NCBI GenBank assembly: GCA_003157315.1
Contig: PMJE01000192.1
Coordinates: 209 to 8,101, forward strand
Direction: 5' to 3'
Source of the DNA: Myxococcales bacterium
Lineage (GTDB): Bacteria > Myxococcota > Polyangia > Fen-1088
DNA length: 7,893 bases
In this document: positions 1-6,414 of the stretch, in pieces
How positions within the stretch are numbered: position 1 is the first letter of the stretch
How the letters are laid out: each line of letters opens with the position of its first letter
Program-made: the position numbers and the translations under genes
Notes under the pieces: model-generated
Seen by the model: only the letters and a program-made list of their open reading frames with translations
Databases searched by the model: none
Told to the model about the DNA's origin: nothing

Positions 1-289
1 CCAAGCCAACCCAACAAGAAAGCGGTACGCGATGCCCATTCCGACCAACGGTAGCACCCCCAGGGATCCGAGTGCAGTTCCACATCACGGACTCATCGAA
101 TCCAACACCCCCAACTTAGCGAGCGGCCGCACTCGGGTGGAGGGGATGTAGTCTGCCAAGATCTGTTGTCGGCCATTCGGGATGGCTGATGACGCATGGA
201 AACATGGGGCTTGTTTGGACTCGGCTCTGGACACGACGGGATCTTCGACCAGGCGGAAGTCTCGTGACTGGCAGCGAGTCTCGGCCCGC
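1..289. other. Left-edge region without a supportable gene
   Basis: This stretch lies downstream of the minus-strand metalloprotease-like gene, which stops at 290. I see no convincing complete gene here. Two fragments reach the left edge. On the plus strand, frame 1 is open from base 1 to a TAG at 52-54 and would give a short hydrophilic tail, possibly the C-terminus of a gene entering from the left. On the minus strand, a short hydrophobic stretch containing GMGIAYRFLVGLAW runs off the edge and could be part of a membrane protein. Each is too short to choose between. Open frames covering 85-289 are continuations of antisense shadows of the gene to the right and show no domain. No hairpin with a T-run was found that would terminate the neighbouring gene. 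Confidence 0.4.
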
Positions 290-2404
290 TCACTGGCAGA
301 AGGGGGGATTCTTGTCGGTGCAGGTGTCGGTCGAGGCAGGCGTGTTGGTGCACGGCAGGTCGTTGGACTGGTTGCAATTCGACGGACAGCTCTGGCAACA
401 GATTGCATTGCCGCCAATGAGGGAGCCGTCGCAGCCGCTAGTGACAATCCCGCCGCACTGCTGGCACGGGCCCGCGATGCAAGCCAAGCCGGCGTGGCAG
501 AACCCGGCCAGTGAATTGCCGCAGGGCGCTGTCTGGTAATCTGTCCGCGCGCCACACTGCTGTTTGCGCGCCTTGGTATCGGCACAACCGGCGCAATCCA
601 CCGAGCTGTTGTTCTGCGATCCGTGCCCGGCGTGCGAACAACGGCCGCAATAGCGCCCGCAGGAATACACGGTATCGTTGCCAGCTCCGCTCGAATCGTT
701 GTGATCCGCCGAGCCTTCGTCCCCCGCCCAGTGCAGCATCTCGTGCAGCATGATGTTGCACTTGCCGTTGGCATCGAGCTTGTCCCACTCTGCTGGATTG
801 ATATTCATCTCGGAGTTGCTGAACCACGGCGAACCCCAACCTTTGGTCGTGGCGATGACTCCGCTGCAGCCGCCGCCGCAACCGATGTCGAGCGGCATCT
901 TCGAGTCGCCCAGGGTTGCCGCCATCAGGTTGTTGTATTCCTGCGTGTTGGTATTCGCGAGACAGAGCGCACCCTTGGTCAGTGCACAATCGAGCGCCTG
1001 GGCGATGCTGTTGGAGTCCTGCTCCCCGCACTGCCCTGAATCGGTCCCGGTCTTGACGGTCGGGCTTGTCTTGGATGGCTGATAATTCGTGCCCCCAGAG
1101 GGGAATCCGCTCATGCCATCGCAATTGCCGGTGCCACCGTAGCGCCAGGAGTCGAGTTGCAGCGTACTGACCACGATGAAGTTTCCGGTCTCCGCAGCGT
1201 CGGTTTCTGCCGTGTAGCTTTGGACATCGGGCGTGGCGGCTTCGGTCACCCAGGTGTAACGGTGATCCATTTTGCCATTGAGATCGGTATCGACGGTGAG
1301 AACCTGCTTCTGTTCGGTCGCGGTGACCGTGGTCACCATCACCTGCTCGGCCACGCCGTCGCCGTCAGCATCGACCGTGACTGTGGTCGTGCCCTTGCCA
1401 TCCGAGCTGAGGATGTACTCGGGCACGCCGTCACCGTCGTGATCATCCTGGTAGACGTACGATCCATCGGAGTTCGTGACCTGCGTCGCATCGGGTATTC
1501 CGTCGCCGTCGAGATCAGCGGGTTGACCTGCCTTGAGTTTTGCAATCTCCGCCACCAGGCTCTGAAGGTCCGCGCTGGGCGTGTAGCCCGAACCCGCCAG
1601 GGTGCCGCCGGTACCCGACGCGCCAGCCGCAGCCCCCGCAGCGCCGTTCCCTCCTGCACCCGTGAGCCCGATGCCGCCTGCCCCGCCACTGGAGCCGCCC
1701 GCGCCTGCCGGTTGCGAACCATTTGCCGGGCAGGTAGCCGCCACCGCCGCGGTCAGGCCACTGAACACCAGCGAGAGATCGTCGGCGTAACCATCATTCG
1801 CTGTCCCGTCGGTACGCAGCATGGAGAGCACGACCAACACCGTGCGGGTTCCCGACGGCACCGTGCCGTTCGACGACCGCTGCAAGAGCCCGGTGGCGTC
1901 CTTACGGTCGGCCGCCGTGACAGGGCCAATGCTCCCCGTGCCGAGAATGACGCCCGATGCGTTCTGAAAGGTCACGGTCAGCGTCGCGTTGTCTTCTTGG
2001 TCCTGGTAGCCGCCCAGCCAGCCCGACAGCGCGTAGGTGACGTGGCCGGTGTCGATCGAACTGGCATACTGGCTCACCTCGGCAGTCTGCGTGAGCGACG
2101 AGGTGTCCTCGGTCGGACCGCCCGAAAGCAGGTTCAATCCGCGATCGGCCGGCCCGGGGTCGGTGGGCGCCGGCCATCCATCCACGCCATACTGGGCCGC
2201 GGTAGCCTCGCCAGCCGAGGCCCAGCCCGGGGTCGGCACCGGGCTTCCGTCAACTGAGCCAACCGCTGCTTCGGCGTTTCCGTTGACGATCAGGTTGCAC
2301 GATGAGCCGGTCGAGCTCTTCGTGGAGCTCTTCGTGGATCCACCGCAGCTGGCACAAAGCACGGCGACGCAAGAAGCGATCAGCCAGACCTGTGCGTTCT
2401 TCAT
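290..2404 (-). CDS. Exported multidomain HExxH putative metalloprotease, probable lipoprotein
   Basis: Predicted 704-residue secreted protein, probably a zinc metallopeptidase on the cell surface; its substrate is unknown. An upstream ATG at 2437 adds 11 residues (715 total), but I start at 2404 because MKNAQVWLIASCVAVLCASC is a normal signal peptide from that Met; neither start has a clear Shine-Dalgarno. Numbering from the longer form: probable lipid-anchor Cys31 (atypical lipobox, Leu at -4); residues 47-228 form a beta-rich, galactose-binding-like region opening with LIVNGNAEA; 243-284 is a Gly/Ala tether; 308-391 has four Ca-loop motifs (DLDGDGIPD, DHDGDGVPE, DADGDGVAE, DTDLNGKMD); 520-715 carries 22 cysteines. 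HEMLH at 565-569 is followed by WAGDEGSADH. Gly, not His, sits at the third metzincin ligand position, so it is not a classic metzincin; Glu574, Asp578 or His579 could be the third ligand. The export and HExxH motif are visible; protease activity is inferred. It is divergent from the fibro-slime lipoprotein gene. Confidence 0.8.
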   Translation of the reverse strand: MKNAQVWLIASCVAVLCASCGGSTKSSTKSSTGSSCNLIVNGNAEAAVGSVDGSPVPTPGWASAGEATAAQYGVDGWPAPTDPGPADRGLNLLSGGPTEDTSSLTQTAEVSQYASSIDTGHVTYALSGWLGGYQDQEDNATLTVTFQNASGVILGTGSIGPVTAADRKDATGLLQRSSNGTVPSGTRTVLVVLSMLRTDGTANDGYADDLSLVFSGLTAAVAATCPANGSQPAGAGGSSGGAGGIGLTGAGGNGAAGAAAGASGTGGTLAGSGYTPSADLQSLVAEIAKLKAGQPADLDGDGIPDATQVTNSDGSYVYQDDHDGDGVPEYILSSDGKGTTTVTVDADGDGVAEQVMVTTVTATEQKQVLTVDTDLNGKMDHRYTWVTEAATPDVQSYTAETDAAETGNFIVVSTLQLDSWRYGGTGNCDGMSGFPSGGTNYQPSKTSPTVKTGTDSGQCGEQDSNSIAQALDCALTKGALCLANTNTQEYNNLMAATLGDSKMPLDIGCGGGCSGVIATTKGWGSPWFSNSEMNINPAEWDKLDANGKCNIMLHEMLHWAGDEGSADHNDSSGAGNDTVYSCGRYCGRCSHAGHGSQNNSSVDCAGCADTKARKQQCGARTDYQTAPCGNSLAGFCHAGLACIAGPCQQCGGIVTSGCDGSLIGGNAICCQSCPSNCNQSNDLPCTNTPASTDTCTDKNPPFCQ
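1265..1516 (-). repeat. Four calcium-loop-like DxDGDG repeats
   Basis: Within the metalloprotease-like gene, four Asp-rich loops recur every 24-27 residues (residues 308, 332, 356 and 383 of the 715-residue form). The first three keep the DxDGDGxx(D/E) pattern of thrombospondin type 3 or EF-hand-like loops; the fourth is degenerate (DTDLNGKMD). In extracellular proteins such loops usually bind calcium and stiffen a stalk. The pattern is directly visible; calcium binding is inferred from the family. Confidence 0.65.
1586..1711 (-). repeat. Gly/Ala-rich low-complexity tether
   Basis: This encodes about 42 residues made almost only of Gly, Ala, Ser and Thr (residues 243-284 of the longer form), between the N-terminal beta-rich domain and the Asp-rich loops. 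It reads as a flexible linker of the kind common in myxobacterial surface proteins. It carries no catalytic motif. Confidence 0.7.
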
Positions 2405-2763
2405 ATTGCGACAAAGTGAACAGCAGTAAATATGCATGATAGAGCATCATATACGAACCTGCGCGAAGCCGGGTCAGCAATCTTGGGTACACAGGAAACA
2501 GCGCTGGAGAGGGACGTTGCAGAACCACCCGACGCAGCCTGAGCGCAAGCTAAGCTCAAGACTTTCCAGCAGCCAGAGCGCGATGCGTGCAACGCGGTCA
2601 CGACATCAGGGCTTCAGCCAGGAAGCGGGGCGGCAGAGAAAAAAGAAAGCACGAACTGACCTTCCACTCTCCCCGCCGGCCCCTTTTCACTGGTAGGCTG
2701 GGTTCAATACGTCTGAAGGCGCTGGCACGGCCTAAGAATTTTGACTGGTGACGGAGGTTTTTC
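2405..2763. other. Divergent intergenic region
   Basis: This holds the upstream regions of two divergent genes, the metalloprotease-like gene on the minus strand and the fibro-slime lipoprotein on the plus strand, so promoters for both are expected here. A TATGAT hexamer on the minus strand (2451-2446) resembles a -10 box, but no good -35 lies at the right distance. On the plus side, TGGCAC at 2723-2728 resembles the -24 half of a sigma-54 promoter but lacks the -12 GC. I do not call either. Open frames through the region (for example 2436-2696 plus) give Arg/Ser/Gln-rich products with no domain and look like noise. No tRNA or clear structured RNA was seen. Confidence 0.5.
2753..2757 (+). promoter_or_regulatory. 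Shine-Dalgarno of fibro-slime lipoprotein gene
   Basis: GGAGG lies six bases before the ATG at 2764, ideal spacing. Together with the signal peptide starting at that Met, it fixes the start of the gene. Confidence 0.8.
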
Positions 2764-4863
2764 ATGCGGCTCTCGCAATTGTTTCAACGGAAAAATGGGT
2801 TTCTCGCACTGCTGGCTACAACTATTTCGCTCACTGGCTGCGGGCCGCAACAACCGGTCAGTGTCTCTGTCCCGGATCCCGGGTCGCAAGTGGTGGACGC
2901 GGGCAGCAGCGATGTGGTGATCCGCGAGCGCTACATCTTGGTCATTCCAGACGCGCCTGAGCAAGCGCCCGACGTCGCGCCTTTGCAGCCCGATACGCCT
3001 CCTGCACCGGTGGTCATCTGTGGAGACGGCATCTTGAATGTCCCCGAGGGCGAGCAGTGCGACGATGGCAATACCTATCCGGCTGATGGCTGCGGCTCGA
3101 CCTGCCTGCTCGATGAAGGTTGGATCTGCCCGGAGCCGGGCAAGCCCTGTGTGAACACCACGGTCTGCGGCGACGGCCGAATCTCGGGTACCGAGCAGTG
3201 CGACGACAACAACACCGCCAGCGGCGACGGTTGCAGTGACAAATGCGAGATTGAGAAGGGCTGGATCTGCCCCACCCCGGCCGTGCGCTGCCAGGCCGCT
3301 GCGTGCGGCGACGGCCTGATGGTGGGCAGCGAGGCCTGCGACGACGGCAACACCGCAAGTGGCGACGGCTGCAGCGCCGCCTGTCGCGTAGAACCCGGCT
3401 TCTTCTGCCCCACGCCCGGCGCTGCCTGCCAGAAAACCGTTTGCGGCAACGGCGTGCTCGAGGGTGACGAGGGTTGCGACGACGGCAACAAGTTCCCATG
3501 GGACGGCTGTTCGCCAACCTGCGAGCGCGAACCCACCTGTACCAATGGCGAATGCGCTTCGGTCTGCGGCGACGGCATGATCCTGGCCGGCGACGTAGAG
3601 GAGTGCGACGACGGCAATCAGCAGGACGGCGACGGCTGCAGCAGCACCTGCACCAAGGAGCCCGGCTGGGCCTGCGTCATCACTCCGGTTGCGACGACCA
3701 ACCAGCTCTCATTGCCGGTGGTGTATCGCGACTTCATTTCCCTGCCCGCCCCGGGCTATACCCGCCACCCCAACTTCGAAGACAACATCGGTACGGGTGT
3801 TACAACAGGCCTGGTCATGTCTGCGCTGGGCGCCGACGACAAGCCTGTGTACGCGGGGATCTGCGACAACGCCAGCGCCAGCGCGACGGTTTGCCCCCAC
3901 GGCCGCCAGCTGACCACCCAGGCTGACTTCGACCAGTGGTATCGCGACACCACCATGAGTGTGCGCGCTGACAGCTTCATCATACTCACGCTCAATGCGA
4001 CTGGGCAGTATGTGTTCAACGGTGGAAGTCCCGGGAATCCCTTCCTGCCCTTTGGCAAGACTGACTTGACCGGCGTGGGCTGGGTGGCCCAGGGCCATGA
4101 GCTGGCGGCGGCTGCCGGCGACTTCGGTTTCACCACCGAGGTCCACTACTGGTTCCAGTTGCAGGGGGGCGAGACCCTTAATTTCTCGGGGGACGACGAC
4201 GTTTGGATCTTTTTCAAGAACACCCTGCTCATTGATCTGGGCGGCAGGCACGCCCAGACCACCAAATCAACCAGTCTGACCGACGCCCAGATAGCGACAC
4301 TCGGTCTCACCAAGGGACGCATCTACGAGATGGCGCTCTTTCACGCCGAACGACACACGGATCAATCGAACTTTACCCTCACGCTCAATGGGTTCGGCCG
4401 CTCCAAGACTGTGTGCACGCCGATTTGTGGCGATGGCATCGTGGTCAAGGGTGAAGTATGCGACGACGGTACGCTCAACGGGACCTATGGGCATTGCAAC
4501 GATACTTGCACCGGGTTGGGCCCGCATTGTGGCGACGGCGTGCTGCAGGCTGCCGAGGGGGAAGAGTGCGATGACGGTGTGAACCTGACCACCTACGGGA
4601 TCAACGGCAAGCCCGGCTGCGCCCCAGGGTGTAAGCTGAGTCCCTTCTGTGGCGACAGCAAGACCGACAGCTTGTTCGGCGAACAGTGCGATACCGGTGG
4701 CGTGAAGTTGGCCGACAGTAGCTGCCAGCTCAACTGCACCTACCGTCCCTTCTGCGGTAACGGCGTGCTCGACGTCGCAGATGGCGAGACCTGTGACGAT
4801 GGCAACACCATCTCTGGCGACGGCTGCTCATCGTTCTGCACCAAGGAGATCATAATCCCCTAG
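2764..4863 (+). CDS. Lipoprotein with fibro-slime (PA14-like) domain flanked by nine myxococcal Cys-rich repeats
   Basis: A 699-residue surface lipoprotein, probably structural or adhesive. Residues 1-26 are a lipoprotein signal peptide with lipobox LTGC (lipidated Cys26). A Pro/Asp-rich tether (about 30-84) follows. Five cysteine-rich repeats of the myxococcal disulfide type (DUF4215-like) start at residues 86, 135, 181, 227 and 268, each with CGDG/CGNG, then C-D-D-(G/N)-N and D-G-C-S-x-x-C. Residues about 318-545 match the fibro-slime domain, with FSGDDDVWIFFKNTLLIDLGG at 474-494 (GDDDVWIF core) and LFHAERHTDQSNF at 525-537; this fold resembles PA14 and is found in slime-mould and bacterial surface proteins, often with a carbohydrate-binding role. 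Four further repeats start at 555, 589, 629 and 664; those at 555-658 are degenerate. The protein ends shortly after the last repeat, with no MYXO-CTERM tail. Start supported by GGAGG six bases upstream. Ligand and partners are unknown. Confidence 0.9.
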   Translation: MRLSQLFQRKNGFLALLATTISLTGCGPQQPVSVSVPDPGSQVVDAGSSDVVIRERYILVIPDAPEQAPDVAPLQPDTPPAPVVICGDGILNVPEGEQCDDGNTYPADGCGSTCLLDEGWICPEPGKPCVNTTVCGDGRISGTEQCDDNNTASGDGCSDKCEIEKGWICPTPAVRCQAAACGDGLMVGSEACDDGNTASGDGCSAACRVEPGFFCPTPGAACQKTVCGNGVLEGDEGCDDGNKFPWDGCSPTCEREPTCTNGECASVCGDGMILAGDVEECDDGNQQDGDGCSSTCTKEPGWACVITPVATTNQLSLPVVYRDFISLPAPGYTRHPNFEDNIGTGVTTGLVMSALGADDKPVYAGICDNASASATVCPHGRQLTTQADFDQWYRDTTMSVRADSFIILTLNATGQYVFNGGSPGNPFLPFGKTDLTGVGWVAQGHELAAAAGDFGFTTEVHYWFQLQGGETLNFSGDDDVWIFFKNTLLIDLGGRHAQTTKSTSLTDAQIATLGLTKGRIYEMALFHAERHTDQSNFTLTLNGFGRSKTVCTPICGDGIVVKGEVCDDGTLNGTYGHCNDTCTGLGPHCGDGVLQAAEGEECDDGVNLTTYGINGKPGCAPGCKLSPFCGDSKTDSLFGEQCDTGGVKLADSSCQLNCTYRPFCGNGVLDVADGETCDDGNTISGDGCSSFCTKEIIIP
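3019..3675 (+). repeat. N-terminal block of five Cys-rich disulfide repeats
   Basis: Five in-frame units of about 33-49 residues share CGDG, CDDGN and DGC(S)xxC landmarks. Conservation is visible in the DNA too: the segments at 3199-3234 and 3337-3372 encode CDDNNTASGDGC and CDDGNTASGDGC and are close at nucleotide level, which suggests growth by duplication. Most units end with GWxCP or GFFCP; the fourth is shorter. Confidence 0.8.
4426..4839 (+). repeat. C-terminal block of four Cys-rich repeats
   Basis: Four units follow the fibro-slime domain. The first three depart from the consensus (CDDGTLNGTYGHC, CDDGVNLTTYG, CDTGGVKLADSSC), while the last (CDDGNTISGDGC at 4792-4827) is a near copy of the N-terminal units. 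The protein therefore has a canonical repeat at its very end and diverged ones inside. Confidence 0.7.
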
Positions 4864-4897
4864 CCGCGTCCGTGGTGCCCGGGAACTCATCGGCGGA

Positions 4898-4916
4898 CTA
4901 GGGGGTGTCCCCGTAG
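4898..4916. terminator. Weak hairpin in the convergent gap
   Basis: CTAGGGGG pairs with CCCCGTAG around a TGT loop, giving an 8-bp stem with one mismatch, in the 86-bp gap between two convergent genes. The place fits a bidirectional terminator, but no T-run follows on either strand, so it is not a standard intrinsic terminator. Confidence 0.25.
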
Positions 4917-4949
4917 GGTTGGTTCTCCGTGCTCTCTGCGGTGGAAAAG

Positions 4950-6392
4950 CTAGCTGCGTCGCCGCCTGCGCAGCCGGCCGGCGAGGATGAGCAAGCCCAA
5001 GGCGAAGAAGCTGCCCGAGGTGGAGTTCCCCGCCACGGAGCAGCCACTGCCTCTGGGGGGAAGATCCGGGGTTGGCGCGTCTGGGGTGCCGGGGGTGGCT
5101 GCAGCATCGGCGCTTGCCAGCACCGGGCGTGCATCGGCTCCAACTCCTGCATCGGGGGCCATCTGAGACCCTGTATCCGGGCTGGGCCGAGCGTCGGCCA
5201 CGACTTGCACGGCGGTGTCCTGCTTGAGTCCGACATCGGGGCCCGACCTGGGCCGAGCGTCGACCACGACTTGCACGGCAGTGTCGAGCTTGAATCCGGC
5301 ATCGGGGACAGGGACGGGCTGCACATCGGATTCGCTGCCGGTATCTTGGACCGGCCTGGTCGCGTCGACCGCAGGCCTCCAGTCGACAGGAGGGGGTGTT
5401 GCGTCCACGGCAGCATCCGCGCCAGCGTCGATGCACGAAACATACTGGGTGACGTACTTGGTCTCCCGATAGTCACTGGCGCTGGCCAAAGACAGGCCAA
5501 CATCCGGATCTGTCGATCCGTAGGAGAATGTCAGGGTCAGTTTGGTGAGGCGGTCGCCCTCCTGGGCCAAACCTGCTAGGTACGAAACGCTGGTCGCGGT
5601 CAGGTCGCCCGAATATCCGAGTACGCGATTGCTGCTTGCGCCATCGGAGAACGCCAGTTGCTGGTCGCCCGTGGTAATTGCAAAGATCCGCCAGGAAAAT
5701 CCACTTGCGTAGATACCCGTCGAACTGGTGCCCGCGCTCGCCATGCGCGAGGGCACGACCGGCACTGCGGAGCTGAACGATAGCTTGACCGGACCCAGGG
5801 CTTTGCAAACCTTGCCGCTTCCGCCGTCCGGGCCTGCCCCTTGGCTGATCTTGAAAGCCACAAAGTACCAGCCCTTTTGCACATAGTAAGAAAACACGCT
5901 CGATGCCGCCGGGGAGTAGGAATACCCATTGGTGGTTAGCCAATCGGTGAACGACTCTTCGGTGTCGGCCTTAAGCTGAACCCAATCGAGAAAACCCACG
6001 TGACCGCTCGCTACCACACTCGTGCTGGCGTCTACCCCAGTGGTTGTGCCCCCTGCCGCGCCACCGGAGCCGTTGTATCTGGGGTAGCAAGAGGTCACCG
6101 TGACGTAGGTCGGCTGTGACAAGAGATCGACGGTGGTGAAGGCTTGCTGGTCGGACAAGGCCGGGGACGCCGTGAGAGTCGAAGGGACCGGAAGGATCAA
6201 TCCGAAATTGCTGGCGGTGCCGCAGAATGTCGGCTGAAACACGTAGGTCTCTACGCCGTTCTTGTAGGCCACGATGATGTCCTGTTGCGGATTCGCCTCG
6301 ATTCCTGTGCCAAAGGGCGCGCCACAGGGGAAAACCGAGCGGGCAACAAGCAGGGCTGCGAAGCTGGCGGCGAGTGCAAGATAGGTCTTCAT
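4950..6392 (-). CDS. DUF2330-type exported protein with MYXO-CTERM sorting tail
   Basis: A 480-residue exported protein. The start at 6392 (MKTYLALAAS) is preferred over an upstream ATG at 6452 because AAAGGAG lies seven bases before it, it opens a clean signal peptide, and the longer form would overlap the upstream gene. Residues about 1-22 are the signal peptide, followed by CGAPFG. The region to about 310 resembles the DUF2330 family: YKNGVETYVFQPTF, then FGLILPVPS, and later KGWYFVAFKIS before PVKLSFSSAVPVVP. Residues about 320-448 are an Asp/Ala/Pro/Val-rich linker with a 22-residue tandem duplication. The C-terminus (GCSVAG, a hydrophobic stretch, then RLRRRRRS) is a MYXO-CTERM-type signal: Cys451, transmembrane segment, Arg cluster. 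In myxobacteria such tails are cleaved by a CPBP-family protease (myxosortase) and the Cys is thought to be lipidated for surface display. It is the second gene of an operon, 22 bp after the SUMF1-like gene. DUF2330 has no known activity. Confidence 0.85.
   Translation of the reverse strand: MKTYLALAASFAALLVARSVFPCGAPFGTGIEANPQQDIIVAYKNGVETYVFQPTFCGTASNFGLILPVPSTLTASPALSDQQAFTTVDLLSQPTYVTVTSCYPRYNGSGGAAGGTTTGVDASTSVVASGHVGFLDWVQLKADTEESFTDWLTTNGYSYSPAASSVFSYYVQKGWYFVAFKISQGAGPDGGSGKVCKALGPVKLSFSSAVPVVPSRMASAGTSSTGIYASGFSWRIFAITTGDQQLAFSDGASSNRVLGYSGDLTATSVSYLAGLAQEGDRLTKLTLTFSYGSTDPDVGLSLASASDYRETKYVTQYVSCIDAGADAAVDATPPPVDWRPAVDATRPVQDTGSESDVQPVPVPDAGFKLDTAVQVVVDARPRSGPDVGLKQDTAVQVVADARPSPDTGSQMAPDAGVGADARPVLASADAAATPGTPDAPTPDLPPRGSGCSVAGNSTSGSFFALGLLILAGRLRRRRRS
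5184..5307 (-). repeat. 66-bp-period tandem duplication in the linker
   Basis: Two 58-bp copies (5184-5241 and 5250-5307) are offset by exactly 66 bp and differ at only six positions by my count. They encode LDTAVQVVVDARP and QDTAVQVVADARP versions of a 22-residue unit in the tether before the MYXO-CTERM tail. The period is a multiple of three, so copy number could vary without breaking the frame. Confidence 0.8.
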
Positions 6393-6399
6393 GGTTGGT

Positions 6400-6406
6400 C
6401 TCCTTT
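6400..6406 (-). promoter_or_regulatory. Shine-Dalgarno of the DUF2330 gene
   Basis: AAAGGAG on the minus strand lies seven bases before the ATG at 6392, inside the 22-bp gap after the upstream stop codon. It decides the start in favour of the 480-residue form. Confidence 0.8.
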
Positions 6407-6414
6407 CCCGCCGT

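Noticed and set aside
85..774. Minus-strand open frame of 229 codons overlapping the end of the protease-like gene
   Set aside because: Thr/Ala/Arg-rich product in a frame shadowing the cysteine-rich domain; no ribosome binding site or domain.
1157..2257. Long plus-strand open frame of 366 codons
   Set aside because: It is antisense to the metalloprotease-like gene, its product is Arg/Gly/His-rich with no domain, and the minus frame has a signal peptide and recognisable motifs. It is a GC-rich shadow.
2446..2480. Sigma-70-like promoter for the protease-like gene
   Set aside because: TATGAT is a fair -10 box, but the only TTG-like hexamer upstream is 23 bp away, too far.
2723..2739. Sigma-54-like promoter (TGGCACGGCCTAAGAAT) before the fibro-slime gene
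   Set aside because: The -24 half fits, but the required GC at -12 is GA, so the call is not supportable.
3019..3675. CRISPR-like or mobile repeat array
   Set aside because: The repeats are in-frame protein repeats with variable unit length, not equal repeats with unique spacers.
3709..4251. Minus-strand open frame of 180 codons inside the fibro-slime gene
   Set aside because: The plus frame carries the conserved fibro-slime motifs over the same bases; the minus product has no signal or domain.
4929..5579. Plus-strand open frame of 216 codons opposite the DUF2330 linker
   Set aside because: It mirrors the tandem repeat and Asp/Ala/Pro-rich linker of the minus-strand gene and has no independent support.
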